In this document: one piece after another, positions 32,632 to 41,726 of the stretch
Layout: the number at the start of each line of letters is the position of its first letter
How positions within the stretch are numbered: position 1 is the stretch's first letter
NCBI RefSeq assembly: GCF_002395745.1
Contig: NZ_DGUN01000016.1
Location: 1-47,708, forward strand
From: Fibrobacter sp. UBA4309
GTDB taxonomy: Bacteria; Fibrobacterota; Fibrobacteria; Fibrobacterales; Fibrobacteraceae
DNA: 47,708 nt
Direction: 5' to 3'
The notes under the pieces: model-generated
The model's database searches: none
The model's input: only the letters and a program-made list of their open reading frames with translations
What the model was told of the DNA's origin: nothing
Position numbers and translations under genes: made by a program

Positions 32632-34479
32632 ATGCCTATTCTTTCTGCACAGAACATCTTGCTCCGTTTTGGCGGCCCGCCGCTTTTAGACAACGTGTCG
32701 TTCGATATCGAGGCGGGTGACCGCATTTGCCTGGTGGGCCGTAACGGCGAAGGAAAGAGTACGCTGCTCAAGATTCTGACAGGCGAGATGGAGGCGAACT
32801 CGGGCGATATCGTCAAGAAGTCGGGACTCCGCGTGAGCCGCATGATCCAGGAAATCCCCGCCCATATGGAAGGTACGGTCCGTGATGTAGTGATGTCCGG
32901 GGTTGCTGCCGTGACGGGCAATCACGACGCCGGAGACTCCGCGCGCAATAGCCATGCCGAAGCCATCCTCGGAAAGACGGGTATCGCGGCGGACGCCTTG
33001 TACGACAGCCTTTCGGGAGGGCAGAAGCGTCGCGTGCTATTTGCACGGGCTGTTGCCGAGAATCCCGACCTGCTGCTTTTGGACGAGCCGACGAACCATC
33101 TGGACATTCCTGCCATCCAGTGGCTGGAAGGAATCGTTTCGCGCCTGGAATGCGCCGTGCTTTTCGTGAGTCACGACCGCGCCTTCGTGCGGCGCGTGGC
33201 GACCCGCATTTTTGAACTGGACCGCGGCCGTGTGCGTTCCTGGGATTTCCCGTACGACAAGTTCGTGCAGTTCAGGGACCAGGCCCTTGCCGAAGAAGAA
33301 AAAGCGAACGCGCTTTTCGATAAGCGCCTGGCCGAAGAAGAAGTCTGGATACGCAAGGGCATCCAGGCGCGGCGGACCCGGAACGAGGGCCGCGTGCGTG
33401 CGCTGATCAAGATGCGGCAGGAACGTGCGGAACGGCGCACGCGCACCGGATCGGTGAACATGCAGATTACGGAGGCCGAACGATCCGGGCGCCTGGTAGC
33501 GCGACTCACCGACGTCACGTATTCCTACGAAGGGGCTCCCCTGATAAACGGTTTTTCCGCCGAAGTCTCCCGTGGCGACCGCATCGGCATTGTTGGCCCG
33601 AACGGTTCCGGCAAAACGACTTTATTGCGCTTGATTCTGGGCGAACTCAAGCCCGACTCGGGCGAAGTGCGCCTGGGGACGAACTTGCAGGTTGCCTATT
33701 TTGACCAGATGCGTACGCGCCTGCGCGAAGACAAGTCGCTTGTCGAAAATATCGGAGACGGCCAGGCCTACATCACCTTGAACGGTGTCAAGCGCCATGT
33801 GTTAAGTTATCTGCAAGATTTCCTGTTCTCGGCGGAGCGGGCACGCGGTCCCATTAGCGCCCTGAGCGGCGGCGAAAGGAACCGACTTTTGCTCGCCTGT
33901 CTCTTTAGCCACCCGAGCAACGTGCTCGTGCTCGACGAGCCTACCAACGACCTGGACATGGAAACGCTCGACCTCTTGGCGGAACTTTTGGCCGACTACA
34001 AGGGAACGGTTTTGACCGTAAGTCACGATAGAGCCTTCCTGGATTCTGTCGTAACAAGTATTTTTGCCATCGAAGACGGCGGAAACGTGTTTGAAGCCGT
34101 CGGTGGATACACGGATTACGAAAATAAACGCAAGATTCGCGAAAAAGAAAAGGCGAATGCTGCTAAAATAGCCGAAGAAAAGGCGAATTTCAAGAAAAAT
34201 GCCCAGGCGCAAGGACGCTCCGGTGCTGAAAATGCGGAAAATTCGGCAAATACGGCCAAAAAGCGCAAGCGTAGCTATAACGAAGAACGCGAATATGCCG
34301 CTCTTCCGGAGAAAATCGAGAAACTTGAAGCTGAAATTGCCGGTATTCAGGCGGAACTTGCCAAGCCGGAAGTCTATACGGATGCAAATCGCATTATTGA
34401 GCTGCAAAAGTCCCTCGCCGAACACGAAACGGACCTCGAAAACGCCTATAATCGGTTCGGCGAGCTTGATGCCATCTAA
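32632..34479 (+). CDS. uup: ABC-F ATPase of the Uup type, 615 aa
   Basis: Two ABC domains in one soluble chain: Walker A GRNGEGKST and GPNGSGKTT, signatures LSGGQKRR and LSGGERNR, Walker B LLLDEPTNHLD and LVLDEPTNDLD. The interdomain linker is arginine-rich (IQARRTRNEGRVRALIKMRQERAERR), and the C-terminal segment after about residue 520 is a basic then coiled-coil domain (YAALPEKIEKLEAEIAGIQAEL) as in Uup, which binds branched DNA and affects ribosome assembly. ATG 32632; a TAAATT hexamer ends 9 nt before it. It differs from the ABC-F protein at 4318. Confidence 0.88.
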   Translation: MPILSAQNILLRFGGPPLLDNVSFDIEAGDRICLVGRNGEGKSTLLKILTGEMEANSGDIVKKSGLRVSRMIQEIPAHMEGTVRDVVMSGVAAVTGNHDAGDSARNSHAEAILGKTGIAADALYDSLSGGQKRRVLFARAVAENPDLLLLDEPTNHLDIPAIQWLEGIVSRLECAVLFVSHDRAFVRRVATRIFELDRGRVRSWDFPYDKFVQFRDQALAEEEKANALFDKRLAEEEVWIRKGIQARRTRNEGRVRALIKMRQERAERRTRTGSVNMQITEAERSGRLVARLTDVTYSYEGAPLINGFSAEVSRGDRIGIVGPNGSGKTTLLRLILGELKPDSGEVRLGTNLQVAYFDQMRTRLREDKSLVENIGDGQAYITLNGVKRHVLSYLQDFLFSAERARGPISALSGGERNRLLLACLFSHPSNVLVLDEPTNDLDMETLDLLAELLADYKGTVLTVSHDRAFLDSVVTSIFAIEDGGNVFEAVGGYTDYENKRKIREKEKANAAKIAEEKANFKKNAQAQGRSGAENAENSANTAKKRKRSYNEEREYAALPEKIEKLEAEIAGIQAELAKPEVYTDANRIIELQKSLAEHETDLENAYNRFGELDAI

Positions 34480-34541
34480 AAACGCCCTTTTTGGACTGAA
34501 TTCGCCGTTGTAAATTGTCCAAACTAAATTTCGGCTCCCTC

Positions 34542-34570
34542 TTGTGACAAAGCGCACATTTTGATATAAT
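34542..34570 (+). promoter_or_regulatory. Promoter of the cadherin-repeat gene
   Basis: TTGTGA (34542-34547), 17-nt spacer, consensus TATAAT (34565-34570). The leader is about 35 nt and carries AGGGAG. Confidence 0.7.
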
Positions 34571-34612
34571 TTTATATAGTAATGTAATTAAAAAATAACA
34601 AGGGAGACTCCG

Positions 34613-37357
34613 ATGGCTACTGAAAGAAAAATTTCCTCCATGCTGGTTTTCGGCGTGGTTGCCTGCATGTTCTCGGTGACGTCCGCCGCTACGGCAGAAC
34701 GCATTGTGTGGGATGAAGACGGAGTTAGCGAGACGTATCCCCCGCAGAATCCGTACAAGTACACTAACCCGGCATCCAATTCGGAAGTGACCCTTACTTG
34801 GAAAAAGCCCAAGGCTACGGACGTTCCCTATGTTCTTGGCGGTACGTTCACTTCTAGCAACGCAAAGACGGACGATGGCGCCGGATTCGGATTCGTTTGG
34901 GCTGTGGACGAGGAGTATGAAACGCAGACGACTAACCTTTCTGCGTTTACCGGCGTCTGTCTGAACTATTCTGCGACAAATCCGGTTCGTCTGGATTTTG
35001 TGCAGGCGACAATTGATGATTACAACTATTTCGGCACCCTGCTTCCGACGACCAATGGCCAAAAGATAAACAAGTTTGTGGCTTTCGCCGATCTTGAACT
35101 GGGCTGGGCTAAAACGACTTCGACCAATAAGTGGAACGTCAAGCAACAGAATGGCCTCCAGTTCAGCTATAAGGGAGAACATGTTAAGAAATATGGTGTC
35201 AGCAACGAAGTTTACATTTACGCCGTGCGCCTTGCCGACGAATGCCCGCAGCATGCTCCCGAAGTGAATGCCAGTTTTGAAACGGAGTATGAACTGAACG
35301 AAGGCGAAAAGCTTGTTCTCAAGATGTCCGATATTTTCAGCGACGCTGACGGTGACGATCTGTCGATATCGGCGACCTTTAGCGGGAACAAGGACGTGGT
35401 CTCCTCGTACGACGATACGCAGCACACCACGTTGAAGGACGCTATCGAGTTTACGGTGAATCCGAATCCGAAAACCGATAAATATACCATGGTGATTACG
35501 GCGACCGATCCGTCTGGCAGAAAGGCCTCGGTGTCCATCGCCATTACTCCGATAGACATCCCGCATGCACCGACAATCAGGGATACGACGTACGTGGTGA
35601 CCCAGGGCCAGACTGTTTCCTGTACGGGCAAGAGCTGCACTCTCTATGATTTCGCTACAGATCTCGACGGGGATGAAATCGATCTCGTTCTTGACGAAGA
35701 ACCGGAAACAGGATCCTTCACGTTTGATAAAGATATGGGACATTTTACCTACAAGGCTCCTGGCGATTTCTATGGCGAGGTCTACTTCTCGCTCTATGCG
35801 GTCGAGACAAAAAATCCCAAGAGCGTAAGCGATACGGTGAAGTTCAAGATTAAAGTCCTGGACATCAACGACCCGCCGGTTGTGGAAATCCTGGATTCGA
35901 TGATTACCTATACGATAGGCGACGGTGACGAATTCGTGGTGACTCTCGACGATCCGAAGTCGTTTATTTCGGTCGACGAAGATTTCACGGACTCCATCTG
36001 GGTCCTGATTTCTGATGAGAATGCCGTGTTTAGCGACGTGGACTCGGATATCGAAATGCGCGTGAAGACCAATGGACTGGTAAAGGCCGAAATCAAGAAA
36101 GTCGGCAAGGTTTCGTACATTGTGGTTACCGCCAAGAAGGATGCCAATGGCCTTGCCAAGGTGACGTACTATGCCGATGACGGAGAGTTCACTGCGGGAG
36201 TGGATTTCTACGTGAAGGTTGCCCCGGTGGATGACCCGCCGCTGGCTGTTGCCGATGCATACGATGTCTTCGAAGACAGTACTATGACCATTGCCGCCAA
36301 GAACGGTGTACTTGCAAACGACGTGAATCCGGACGATTCCGAAGTCCTGCTGGTTGCAGTGCTTGTCAAGGGGGCCAGCCATGGCGAAGTCAAGCTGTCG
36401 AAGGATGGCGGATTTACGTACACCCCGACGGCGGACTATGTCGGTGAGGACTTCTTCACCTACTATGTCTATACGGACGACGAAAACAAGACCAAGTCGG
36501 ATACGGTCAAGGTGACGTTGAACGTGCAGGATGTGAGCGATGGCCCGACTATCACTATCGATCCGGCGATAGTCGATACGACCATTGAAGAAGACAATGC
36601 CAAGGGAATCATCTTCTCGAAGGTGGTTGTCGCTTCCTGGTTCCAGAGTGAGGGAAAGATAACCTTGGCGGCTTCCAGCGACGACAAGAAGACTACTTCG
36701 GAAATCACTACCGCAAACGCCCTTTCTATCAAGCTGGCAAAGGATGCCGTGGGCGATGCCTATGTGACGGTGTCCGCGACGGATGAAGAAGGCGGTACCT
36801 CGAAACTGAAGGTTCACGTGAAGATTACGCCGGTGAACGACAAGCCGGTTGTGTTGAAGACGGATACCATCAATATCAAGGAAGTCGACGATTGGACCGT
36901 CAAGATTGCCATGACGGATTACGTGAAGGATATCGATGGCGATACGCTGGAATACACTCCGAATCTTGCCGCCATGCTGGCTAGGAAGGTGGATGTCGTA
37001 GTCAAGGGCGATACGCTGGTGCTTTCGGCCAAGGAAACGGCAACGTTTGAAAAGGGCGACCTGCTTGCCTTCGGCGTAAAGTGCGCCGATGCCACCACCT
37101 ATGTGACCGCGAGTATTTATGTCCGGGTGGGCTCTGATGGCGCTATCGGTACCAGAGCTATCGCTGCCGCTCCGACGGCGAGCTGGCGTGGTGCCATTGC
37201 TGCCAATCGTGGCGTGGCTGCCATGATGGATATGCAGGGCCGCGTGATGTGGAAGTCAGCGTTGCCTGCGTCCGAAGCCGACGTGCGTAACGCCGCCGCA
37301 AAGGTGCAGGGCCGCAAGATCCTCCGCGTCAACAACCAGACCTGGACGATTAAGTAA
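34613..37357 (+). CDS. Large secreted cadherin/Ig-repeat surface protein, 914 aa
   Basis: Signal peptide, then an N-terminal domain (about 30-205) with a beta-sandwich look (AFTGVCLNYSATNPVRLDFVQ). From about residue 210 come tandem Ig/cadherin-like repeats marked by calcium-type acidic motifs (DADGDDLSISA, DLDGDEIDLVL, DIDGDTLEYTP) and linkers DINDPPV, VDDPPLA and VNDKPV. One repeat (about 535) has the VLANDVNPDD signature of tandem-95/VCBS-like repeats. The end is a basic tail with MMDMQGRVMWKSALP, resembling C-terminal sorting tails on other secreted proteins here. Adhesin or scaffold role is inference. ATG 34613 has AGGGAG 6 nt upstream. Confidence 0.8.
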   Translation: MATERKISSMLVFGVVACMFSVTSAATAERIVWDEDGVSETYPPQNPYKYTNPASNSEVTLTWKKPKATDVPYVLGGTFTSSNAKTDDGAGFGFVWAVDEEYETQTTNLSAFTGVCLNYSATNPVRLDFVQATIDDYNYFGTLLPTTNGQKINKFVAFADLELGWAKTTSTNKWNVKQQNGLQFSYKGEHVKKYGVSNEVYIYAVRLADECPQHAPEVNASFETEYELNEGEKLVLKMSDIFSDADGDDLSISATFSGNKDVVSSYDDTQHTTLKDAIEFTVNPNPKTDKYTMVITATDPSGRKASVSIAITPIDIPHAPTIRDTTYVVTQGQTVSCTGKSCTLYDFATDLDGDEIDLVLDEEPETGSFTFDKDMGHFTYKAPGDFYGEVYFSLYAVETKNPKSVSDTVKFKIKVLDINDPPVVEILDSMITYTIGDGDEFVVTLDDPKSFISVDEDFTDSIWVLISDENAVFSDVDSDIEMRVKTNGLVKAEIKKVGKVSYIVVTAKKDANGLAKVTYYADDGEFTAGVDFYVKVAPVDDPPLAVADAYDVFEDSTMTIAAKNGVLANDVNPDDSEVLLVAVLVKGASHGEVKLSKDGGFTYTPTADYVGEDFFTYYVYTDDENKTKSDTVKVTLNVQDVSDGPTITIDPAIVDTTIEEDNAKGIIFSKVVVASWFQSEGKITLAASSDDKKTTSEITTANALSIKLAKDAVGDAYVTVSATDEEGGTSKLKVHVKITPVNDKPVVLKTDTINIKEVDDWTVKIAMTDYVKDIDGDTLEYTPNLAAMLARKVDVVVKGDTLVLSAKETATFEKGDLLAFGVKCADATTYVTASIYVRVGSDGAIGTRAIAAAPTASWRGAIAANRGVAAMMDMQGRVMWKSALPASEADVRNAAAKVQGRKILRVNNQTWTIK

Positions 37358-37366
37358 CCCGCATTT

Positions 37367-37391
37367 GTCATCCCCGCGCAGGCGGGGATCT
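37367..37391. repeat. Intergenic palindromic repeat (GTCATCCCC type)
   Basis: ATCCCCGC (37370-37377), loop GCAG, GCGGGGAT (37382-37389), framed by GTC and CT. It shares the frame GTCATYCC...GGRATCT with the two copies inside the PL9 gene at 45305 and 45365, so it probably belongs to the same class of dispersed palindromic elements. Confidence 0.6.
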
Positions 37392-37402
37392 TTTATAAAT
37401 GA

Positions 37403-37430
37403 GAAAAGCCCCGCGGAAGCGGGGCTTTTC
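37403..37430. terminator. Bidirectional terminator between the cadherin-repeat gene and ackA
   Basis: Perfect 12-bp stem GAAAAGCCCCGC/GCGGGGCTTTTC with loop GGAA. T-rich on both strands, and it lies between converging genes. Confidence 0.9.
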
Positions 37431-37447
37431 TGTAATGCGTTGATCGC

Positions 37448-38620
37448 TTATTTCACAAGAGCTTCAGTATCCAGCGCGATGAGCAACTCTTCGTTCGTTG
37501 CGACGACCATCGCGGTCGGGGTACCGTCCTTCGAAATGATGTGGCCGGATTCCTTGCCGTTCTTCTCGTTGCGGGCTTCGTCGATCTGGTAGCCGAGAAT
37601 CTTGAGGTTGTCCATCGCCATCTTGCGGACAAGCTTGCTGTTCTCGCCGATACCGCCGGTGAACACCAGCGCGTCGATGCGCGGGAGAGCCATGGCGATG
37701 CCGCCGATTTCGCGGGTAAGCCTGTAGGCGAACGTTTCGAGAGCGATCTGTGCGCCGACGTGGCCTTCGCTTGCGGCCTGCGTCAGGGTGCGCATGTCGT
37801 TGCTGAGCCCGGAGAGGCCGAGCAGGCCCGATTCCTTGTTCACGAGCTTGTCGAGGCGGTCGATATCGTAGCCGTACTTCTTGCTGATGAAGAAGAGGAT
37901 GGCCGGGTCGATGCTTCCGGAGCGGGTGCCCATGATGAGGCCTTCCAGCGGGGTGAATCCCATGGTGGTGTCTACGCACTGGCCGTTCAAAATGGCGGAG
38001 CAACTGGAACCGTTACCGAGGTGAGCCGTAATGAGGCAGACTTCTTCGGGCTTCTTGCCTAGGATCTTGGCGGCCTCGCCGGTCACGAAGCGGTGGCTTG
38101 TGCCGTGTGCGCCGTAGCGGCGGATCTTGTCTTCTTCGTAGAACTTGTAGGGAATGCCGTAGAGGTAGGCCTTGCGCGGCATCGTCTGGTGGAAGGCGGT
38201 GTCGAATACGGCGACCTGCGGGAGCTTCGGGAAGAACTTGGTGGCGCATTCCATGCCGGTCGTGTGTGCGGGTTCGTGCAGCGGGGCGAACAGCGTGATG
38301 CTGCGGATGTAGTCGATGACTTCCTGGCTGACCTTCTCGCTCTTGATGTACTTGCCGCCATGCACCACGCGGTGGCCGATGGCCTCGATGGTGTCGATGA
38401 GCTTCTGTTCGGCGAGGAACTTCTGCACTTCGGCGACGGCTTCGGCGTGCGTCGGGCAGTCGAAATTGAAGTCGATGTTGCCTTCGGGGCCCTTGGCCTT
38501 GACGTGACCATTCACGCCGATGTTTTCGACGAGGCCGCTAGAGATGGATTCCTTGGTCTGGGTGTCGATAACGGCGAACTTGACCGAGGAGCTGCCGCAA
38601 TTGAGAACGAGTACGCGCAT
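37448..38620 (-). CDS. ackA: Acetate kinase, 390 aa
   Basis: Converts acetyl phosphate and ADP to acetate and ATP, the energy-yielding step of acetate fermentation. MRVLVLNCGSSSVKF at the start, GHRVVHGG, FDTAFHQTMP, YGAHGTSHRFV, LGNGSS, GFTPLEGLIMGTRSGSIDPA and FTGGIGENS are all diagnostic. Full length. No pta gene adjoins. ATG 38620. Confidence 0.95.
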   Translation of the reverse strand: MRVLVLNCGSSSVKFAVIDTQTKESISSGLVENIGVNGHVKAKGPEGNIDFNFDCPTHAEAVAEVQKFLAEQKLIDTIEAIGHRVVHGGKYIKSEKVSQEVIDYIRSITLFAPLHEPAHTTGMECATKFFPKLPQVAVFDTAFHQTMPRKAYLYGIPYKFYEEDKIRRYGAHGTSHRFVTGEAAKILGKKPEEVCLITAHLGNGSSCSAILNGQCVDTTMGFTPLEGLIMGTRSGSIDPAILFFISKKYGYDIDRLDKLVNKESGLLGLSGLSNDMRTLTQAASEGHVGAQIALETFAYRLTREIGGIAMALPRIDALVFTGGIGENSKLVRKMAMDNLKILGYQIDEARNEKNGKESGHIISKDGTPTAMVVATNEELLIALDTEALVK

Positions 38621-38630
38621 ATTAGTAAAC

Positions 38631-38658
38631 AGTGGTTAGTGGTTGGTGGTTGGGGGTC
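38631..38658. repeat. Heptanucleotide tandem repeat, unit AGTGGTT, about 4 copies
   Basis: Units at 38631, 38638, 38645 (GGTGGTT) and 38652 (GGGGGTC, degenerate), in the divergent gap between ackA and the DNA glycosylase operon. Confidence 0.75.
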
Positions 38659-38756
38659 CGCGAAGGATCCTGTGCCGATGTTCTTGAGAGAAATTATAGC
38701 ATTTTGAGGTGTGGCTGGCTTTGGAATGCGTATTTGAATTATCTACATTGGGGGCG

Positions 38757-39263
38757 ATGCCCTCCAAATCCACCCGTACATTTGTTTCGCACGAGTTTCC
38801 GGCGGTTTACGACAGGAATTCCCGTGTATTGCTGCTTGGCTCGATTCCTTCGCCCAAGTCCCGCGAGATGGGGTTCTATTACGGGCATCCGCAGAACCGC
38901 TTCTGGAAGGTGCTCGCGCAGGTCCTCGGCGAACCTGTCCCCGAGTCGATTCCCCAGAAAAAGGCGATGCTCAAGAGGCATCACGTTGCGCTGTGGGATG
39001 TGCTGGAAAGCTGCACTATCGTCGGTGCGAGTGACACGAGCATCGAGGATGTCGTTCCGAACAAGATAGGCGAACTCGTCAAGAAGTCGAAGGTCTCGCA
39101 CATTTTCTGTACGGGAGCCACGGCCCACAAGCTGTACCAGAAATACTGCGCCAGGGATGTCGGTATCGATGCCGAAAGGCTTCCGTCCACTTCGCCCGCG
39201 AACTGTGCGGTTTCCCTGGAAGAACTGGTCGTGGCGTACAGCGCGATTGCCCAAATATTCTAA
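38757..39263 (+). CDS. Deoxyinosine-type DNA glycosylase of the uracil-DNA glycosylase superfamily, 168 aa
   Basis: Base-excision repair enzyme. RVLLLGSIPSPKSREMGFYYGHPQNRFWKVLAQVLGE matches the hypoxanthine/deoxyinosine DNA glycosylase group of the UDG superfamily, with ALWDVLESC and VSHIFCTGATAHKLY further on and STSPAN as the second active-site-type motif. Start ATG 38757 gives the family N-terminus; an in-frame upstream start at 38709 would add an unlike hydrophobic stretch. It heads an operon: the next gene starts 4 bp after its stop. Confidence 0.8.
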   Translation: MPSKSTRTFVSHEFPAVYDRNSRVLLLGSIPSPKSREMGFYYGHPQNRFWKVLAQVLGEPVPESIPQKKAMLKRHHVALWDVLESCTIVGASDTSIEDVVPNKIGELVKKSKVSHIFCTGATAHKLYQKYCARDVGIDAERLPSTSPANCAVSLEELVVAYSAIAQIF

Positions 39264-39267
39264 ATTC

Positions 39268-39804
39268 ATGACGATGCTCAAGAAAATCGCAGATTTTGAC
39301 AACCGTGTTTCGGTATACTGGACCAACCGTCACTTTTCGGAAAGGGTGAACGGCTGGCTCAAGTTTTACGTGCGCCTCGGCGACGGCTACATTTGGGCCG
39401 CTTTTGCGCTGTTCGTCTTCTTGAAGGTCGGCTGGGACCGCTTTTTGCCGATCCTCTGGCAGGCGCTGATGGCGCTCGCGGTTAGCCTTGTGCTTTACGA
39501 GGTGGTTAAACTCAATACCAAACGCCCGCGCCCGTTCGCGGCGAACCCGCAAATCAAGGCGGAAGTTCCGCCGCTCGACAAGTACAGCTTCCCTTCGGGT
39601 CACACGATGAACAACCTGGCGGTGGCTTCGGCGGTGTTCTTCGCGGTGCCGCAGTACGGCTGGCTCATGATCCTCTTGCCGCTTACGTGGGGACTTTTGC
39701 GCGTGTACTTTGGCGTGCACTGGCTCACGGACATTTTGTGCGGCTTTGTCCTGGGCATTTTGAGTTTTGTCATTGGGCACTTGATTTGGATAACGATTTT
39801 TTAG
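39268..39804 (+). CDS. PAP2-superfamily membrane phosphatase, 178 aa
   Basis: Lipid phosphate or undecaprenyl-pyrophosphate type phosphatase. The three PAP2 motifs are present: KLNTKRPRP (KX6RP), FPSGH, and LRVYFGVHWLTD (the RX5HX3D type), between about five transmembrane helices. Substrate uncertain. Start ATG 39268 or, better for the TAAATT hexamer 7 nt upstream, ATG 39274. Second gene of the operon. Confidence 0.82.
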   Translation: MTMLKKIADFDNRVSVYWTNRHFSERVNGWLKFYVRLGDGYIWAAFALFVFLKVGWDRFLPILWQALMALAVSLVLYEVVKLNTKRPRPFAANPQIKAEVPPLDKYSFPSGHTMNNLAVASAVFFAVPQYGWLMILLPLTWGLLRVYFGVHWLTDILCGFVLGILSFVIGHLIWITIF

Positions 39805-39810
39805 GGAATT

Positions 39811-40491
39811 GTGTCATTCTTGGACTTTGTTTTGGGAAAAGATTTTTTTGGGTCGCTGGCGAGTGACGAGCGCGTGTTCCTCCTGATACGTCACGGAGAA
39901 CGCAACCACATTACGCCTAACGACCCCGATTACGGCGCGCATGTGGGTCTTACGGAACGCGGTCGCGAGCAGGCTTTCTCGCTTGGCCGGAGCATCCCCG
40001 ACGGCGACATGGTCTTTTTCTCGAGCCCGGTAGGACGCTGTATGGAAACGGCCCGTTGCATCGGGGAAGGGCACGGGCTTCGCGAGGTCCATGTGGAACC
40101 GCTCGGTTGCCTTGGCGATTTTTTCGTGCAGGACCAGGGCGAGTTCGAAAAGGTGCTGCGCGCCGGGTTTTACGAGGGAATCTGTGAATGGCTAGAAAGT
40201 GAGGCATCGGGAGTACCGCGCACCGGCGCTGGCGCATTCTACCCGTTGGCAAGCCGCTCCAGAGAGATGCTTTCGACGATGCTCGAAAAGGGTTGCGCAC
40301 GTTTCAATATCTTCGCGACGCACGACGCCTGGGTGGTCCCTTGCCTCACGCACTTCTGTAAAATGCGTTTCACGCCCCAGCGCTGGATGAACTACCTCAC
40401 CGGAATGGCCGTGGTGACTGGCCCGGAAGGGAAGACTCCGCGCAGGATCGTTCCCGTGACCGGTCTCGAAACGGGGTGGCTGGAGTTCTAG
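39811..40491 (+). CDS. Histidine phosphatase family protein, 226 aa
   Basis: Phosphoglycerate-mutase-like phosphatase fold. The catalytic motif LIRHGERNH (His phosphorylated in the family), LTERGREQAFSLGRSI, FSSPVGRCMETARCI and the second histidine in FATHDAWVVP are in order. Substrate unknown. GTG 39811 has AGGGA 4 nt upstream; start is 6 bp after the PAP2 stop. Confidence 0.8.
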   Translation: MSFLDFVLGKDFFGSLASDERVFLLIRHGERNHITPNDPDYGAHVGLTERGREQAFSLGRSIPDGDMVFFSSPVGRCMETARCIGEGHGLREVHVEPLGCLGDFFVQDQGEFEKVLRAGFYEGICEWLESEASGVPRTGAGAFYPLASRSREMLSTMLEKGCARFNIFATHDAWVVPCLTHFCKMRFTPQRWMNYLTGMAVVTGPEGKTPRRIVPVTGLETGWLEF

Positions 40492-40495
40492 TCCT

Positions 40496-41554
40496 ATGCC
40501 TTTAAATATTGTACGCAACGACATTACCAAGGTCAAGGCCGACGCAATAGTCAATTCCGCGAACAGGAAGCCTATTTGCGGTGGCGGTACCGAATACCAT
40601 ATTTATGAGGCCGCCGGTCGCGAAGATTTGCTGAAGGCCCGCGAGCAGGTAGGCCCGCTGAATGTTGCCGAGGTGGCGGTGACGCCCGCGTTCGCGCTAG
40701 ACGCGAAGTACATCGTTCACACCGTGGGCCCCAAGTGGAACGACGGCAAGTCCGGCGAAGTTGCCGCACTCGCAAATTGCTACCGTAATGCGCTCGAGAA
40801 GGCAAAGGAACTGGGCTGCGAATCCATCGCCTTCCCGCTTATTTCTAGCGGGGTGTTCCGGTTCCCGAAGGATTACGCTGTAAGGATTGCGACGCAGGCC
40901 ATTGGCGATTTCTTGCAGACAAACGAAATGCTGGTGACGCTCGTGGTTTTTGACCGCAAGGCGTTCGAAGTCTCCGAGGACTTGTACAGCGACATCCAGG
41001 CGTTTGTCGACGACAATTACGTACAGGAAAAGTACGGAGAACGCAACATTCCCGACGAAGAGCGGTACTATGCACTTGAAGAACCGCGCGGTAACATTCC
41101 TCTGGAGGAATGTAGCGACGAATTCATCGAAAATAGATTATCTATTGCCGATGGACAAGCGAAGAAACATGCGGAAAAATGTTCGGCAAGCCTCGATGAC
41201 ATTCTCGCGAAACCAGGCGAAACCTTCTGCGACAAACTTTTCAATCTCATTCACGAGAAGAACCTGGACGACGTGGATGTCTACAAGAAGGCGAATCTCG
41301 ACCGCAAGCACTTCTCAAAAATCCGCAGCAACGTGAAGTACAAGCCCACCAAGAAGACGGTCCTCGCGCTCGCCATTGCGCTCCACCTGAACATGGACGA
41401 AACAAAAGACTTGCTCGCCCGCGCGGAACTCGCGCTTTCGCCCTCCAACAGGGGCGACCTGGTCGTTTCGTACTTTATCGAGCGCGGAATGTACGATATC
41501 TGGGAAATCAATAACATGCTTTTCAAGTTCGGGCTGCCGACTCTAGGCGTATAA
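40496..41554 (+). CDS. Macro-domain protein with C-terminal helical domain, 352 aa
   Basis: Residues 1-165 are a macro domain (MPLNIVRNDITKVKADAIVNSANRKPICGGGTEYHIYEAAG; YIVHTVGPKWNDG; IAFPLISSGVFRFP), a fold that binds or hydrolyses ADP-ribose-type ligands. From about residue 228 comes a second domain (SLDDILAKPGETFCDKLFNLIHEKNLDDVDVYKKANLDRKHFSKIRSN...KPTKKTVLALAIALHLNMDETKDLL) found fused to macro domains in other bacteria, HTH-like in look. It starts 4 bp after the phosphatase stop, so it closes the operon that begins with the DNA glycosylase. A vWA gene of the kind often paired with it follows. Confidence 0.85.
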   Translation: MPLNIVRNDITKVKADAIVNSANRKPICGGGTEYHIYEAAGREDLLKAREQVGPLNVAEVAVTPAFALDAKYIVHTVGPKWNDGKSGEVAALANCYRNALEKAKELGCESIAFPLISSGVFRFPKDYAVRIATQAIGDFLQTNEMLVTLVVFDRKAFEVSEDLYSDIQAFVDDNYVQEKYGERNIPDEERYYALEEPRGNIPLEECSDEFIENRLSIADGQAKKHAEKCSASLDDILAKPGETFCDKLFNLIHEKNLDDVDVYKKANLDRKHFSKIRSNVKYKPTKKTVLALAIALHLNMDETKDLLARAELALSPSNRGDLVVSYFIERGMYDIWEINNMLFKFGLPTLGV

Positions 41555-41726
41555 CTGCCAAAATTCGCTCAAAAACGCCAATTTAAAATGTCGCCTGCCA
41601 GGCGACCAAATCGCCTCACCTAGCATCTATTATTGCCATCGTTAACCGGTCGCAAACGCGAAGGTGCGAACGCACCAAGCCAGTGACCACTACCTAAGCC
41701 GCACGAATAGCGGCACGGAGGCAATC
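41555..41726. other. Hairpin-rich leader of the vWA gene
   Basis: Several short perfect stems: TCGCCTG/CAGGCGA region, GGTGCG-AA-CGCACC, and GCCGC/GCGGC just before the GGAGG ribosome site. No known riboswitch was recognised. The last stem could affect translation start. Confidence 0.35.

Noticed and set aside
34394..36817. Minus-strand open frame of 807 codons under the cadherin-repeat gene
   Set aside because: Mirror of an acidic repeat gene. No start signal or domain.
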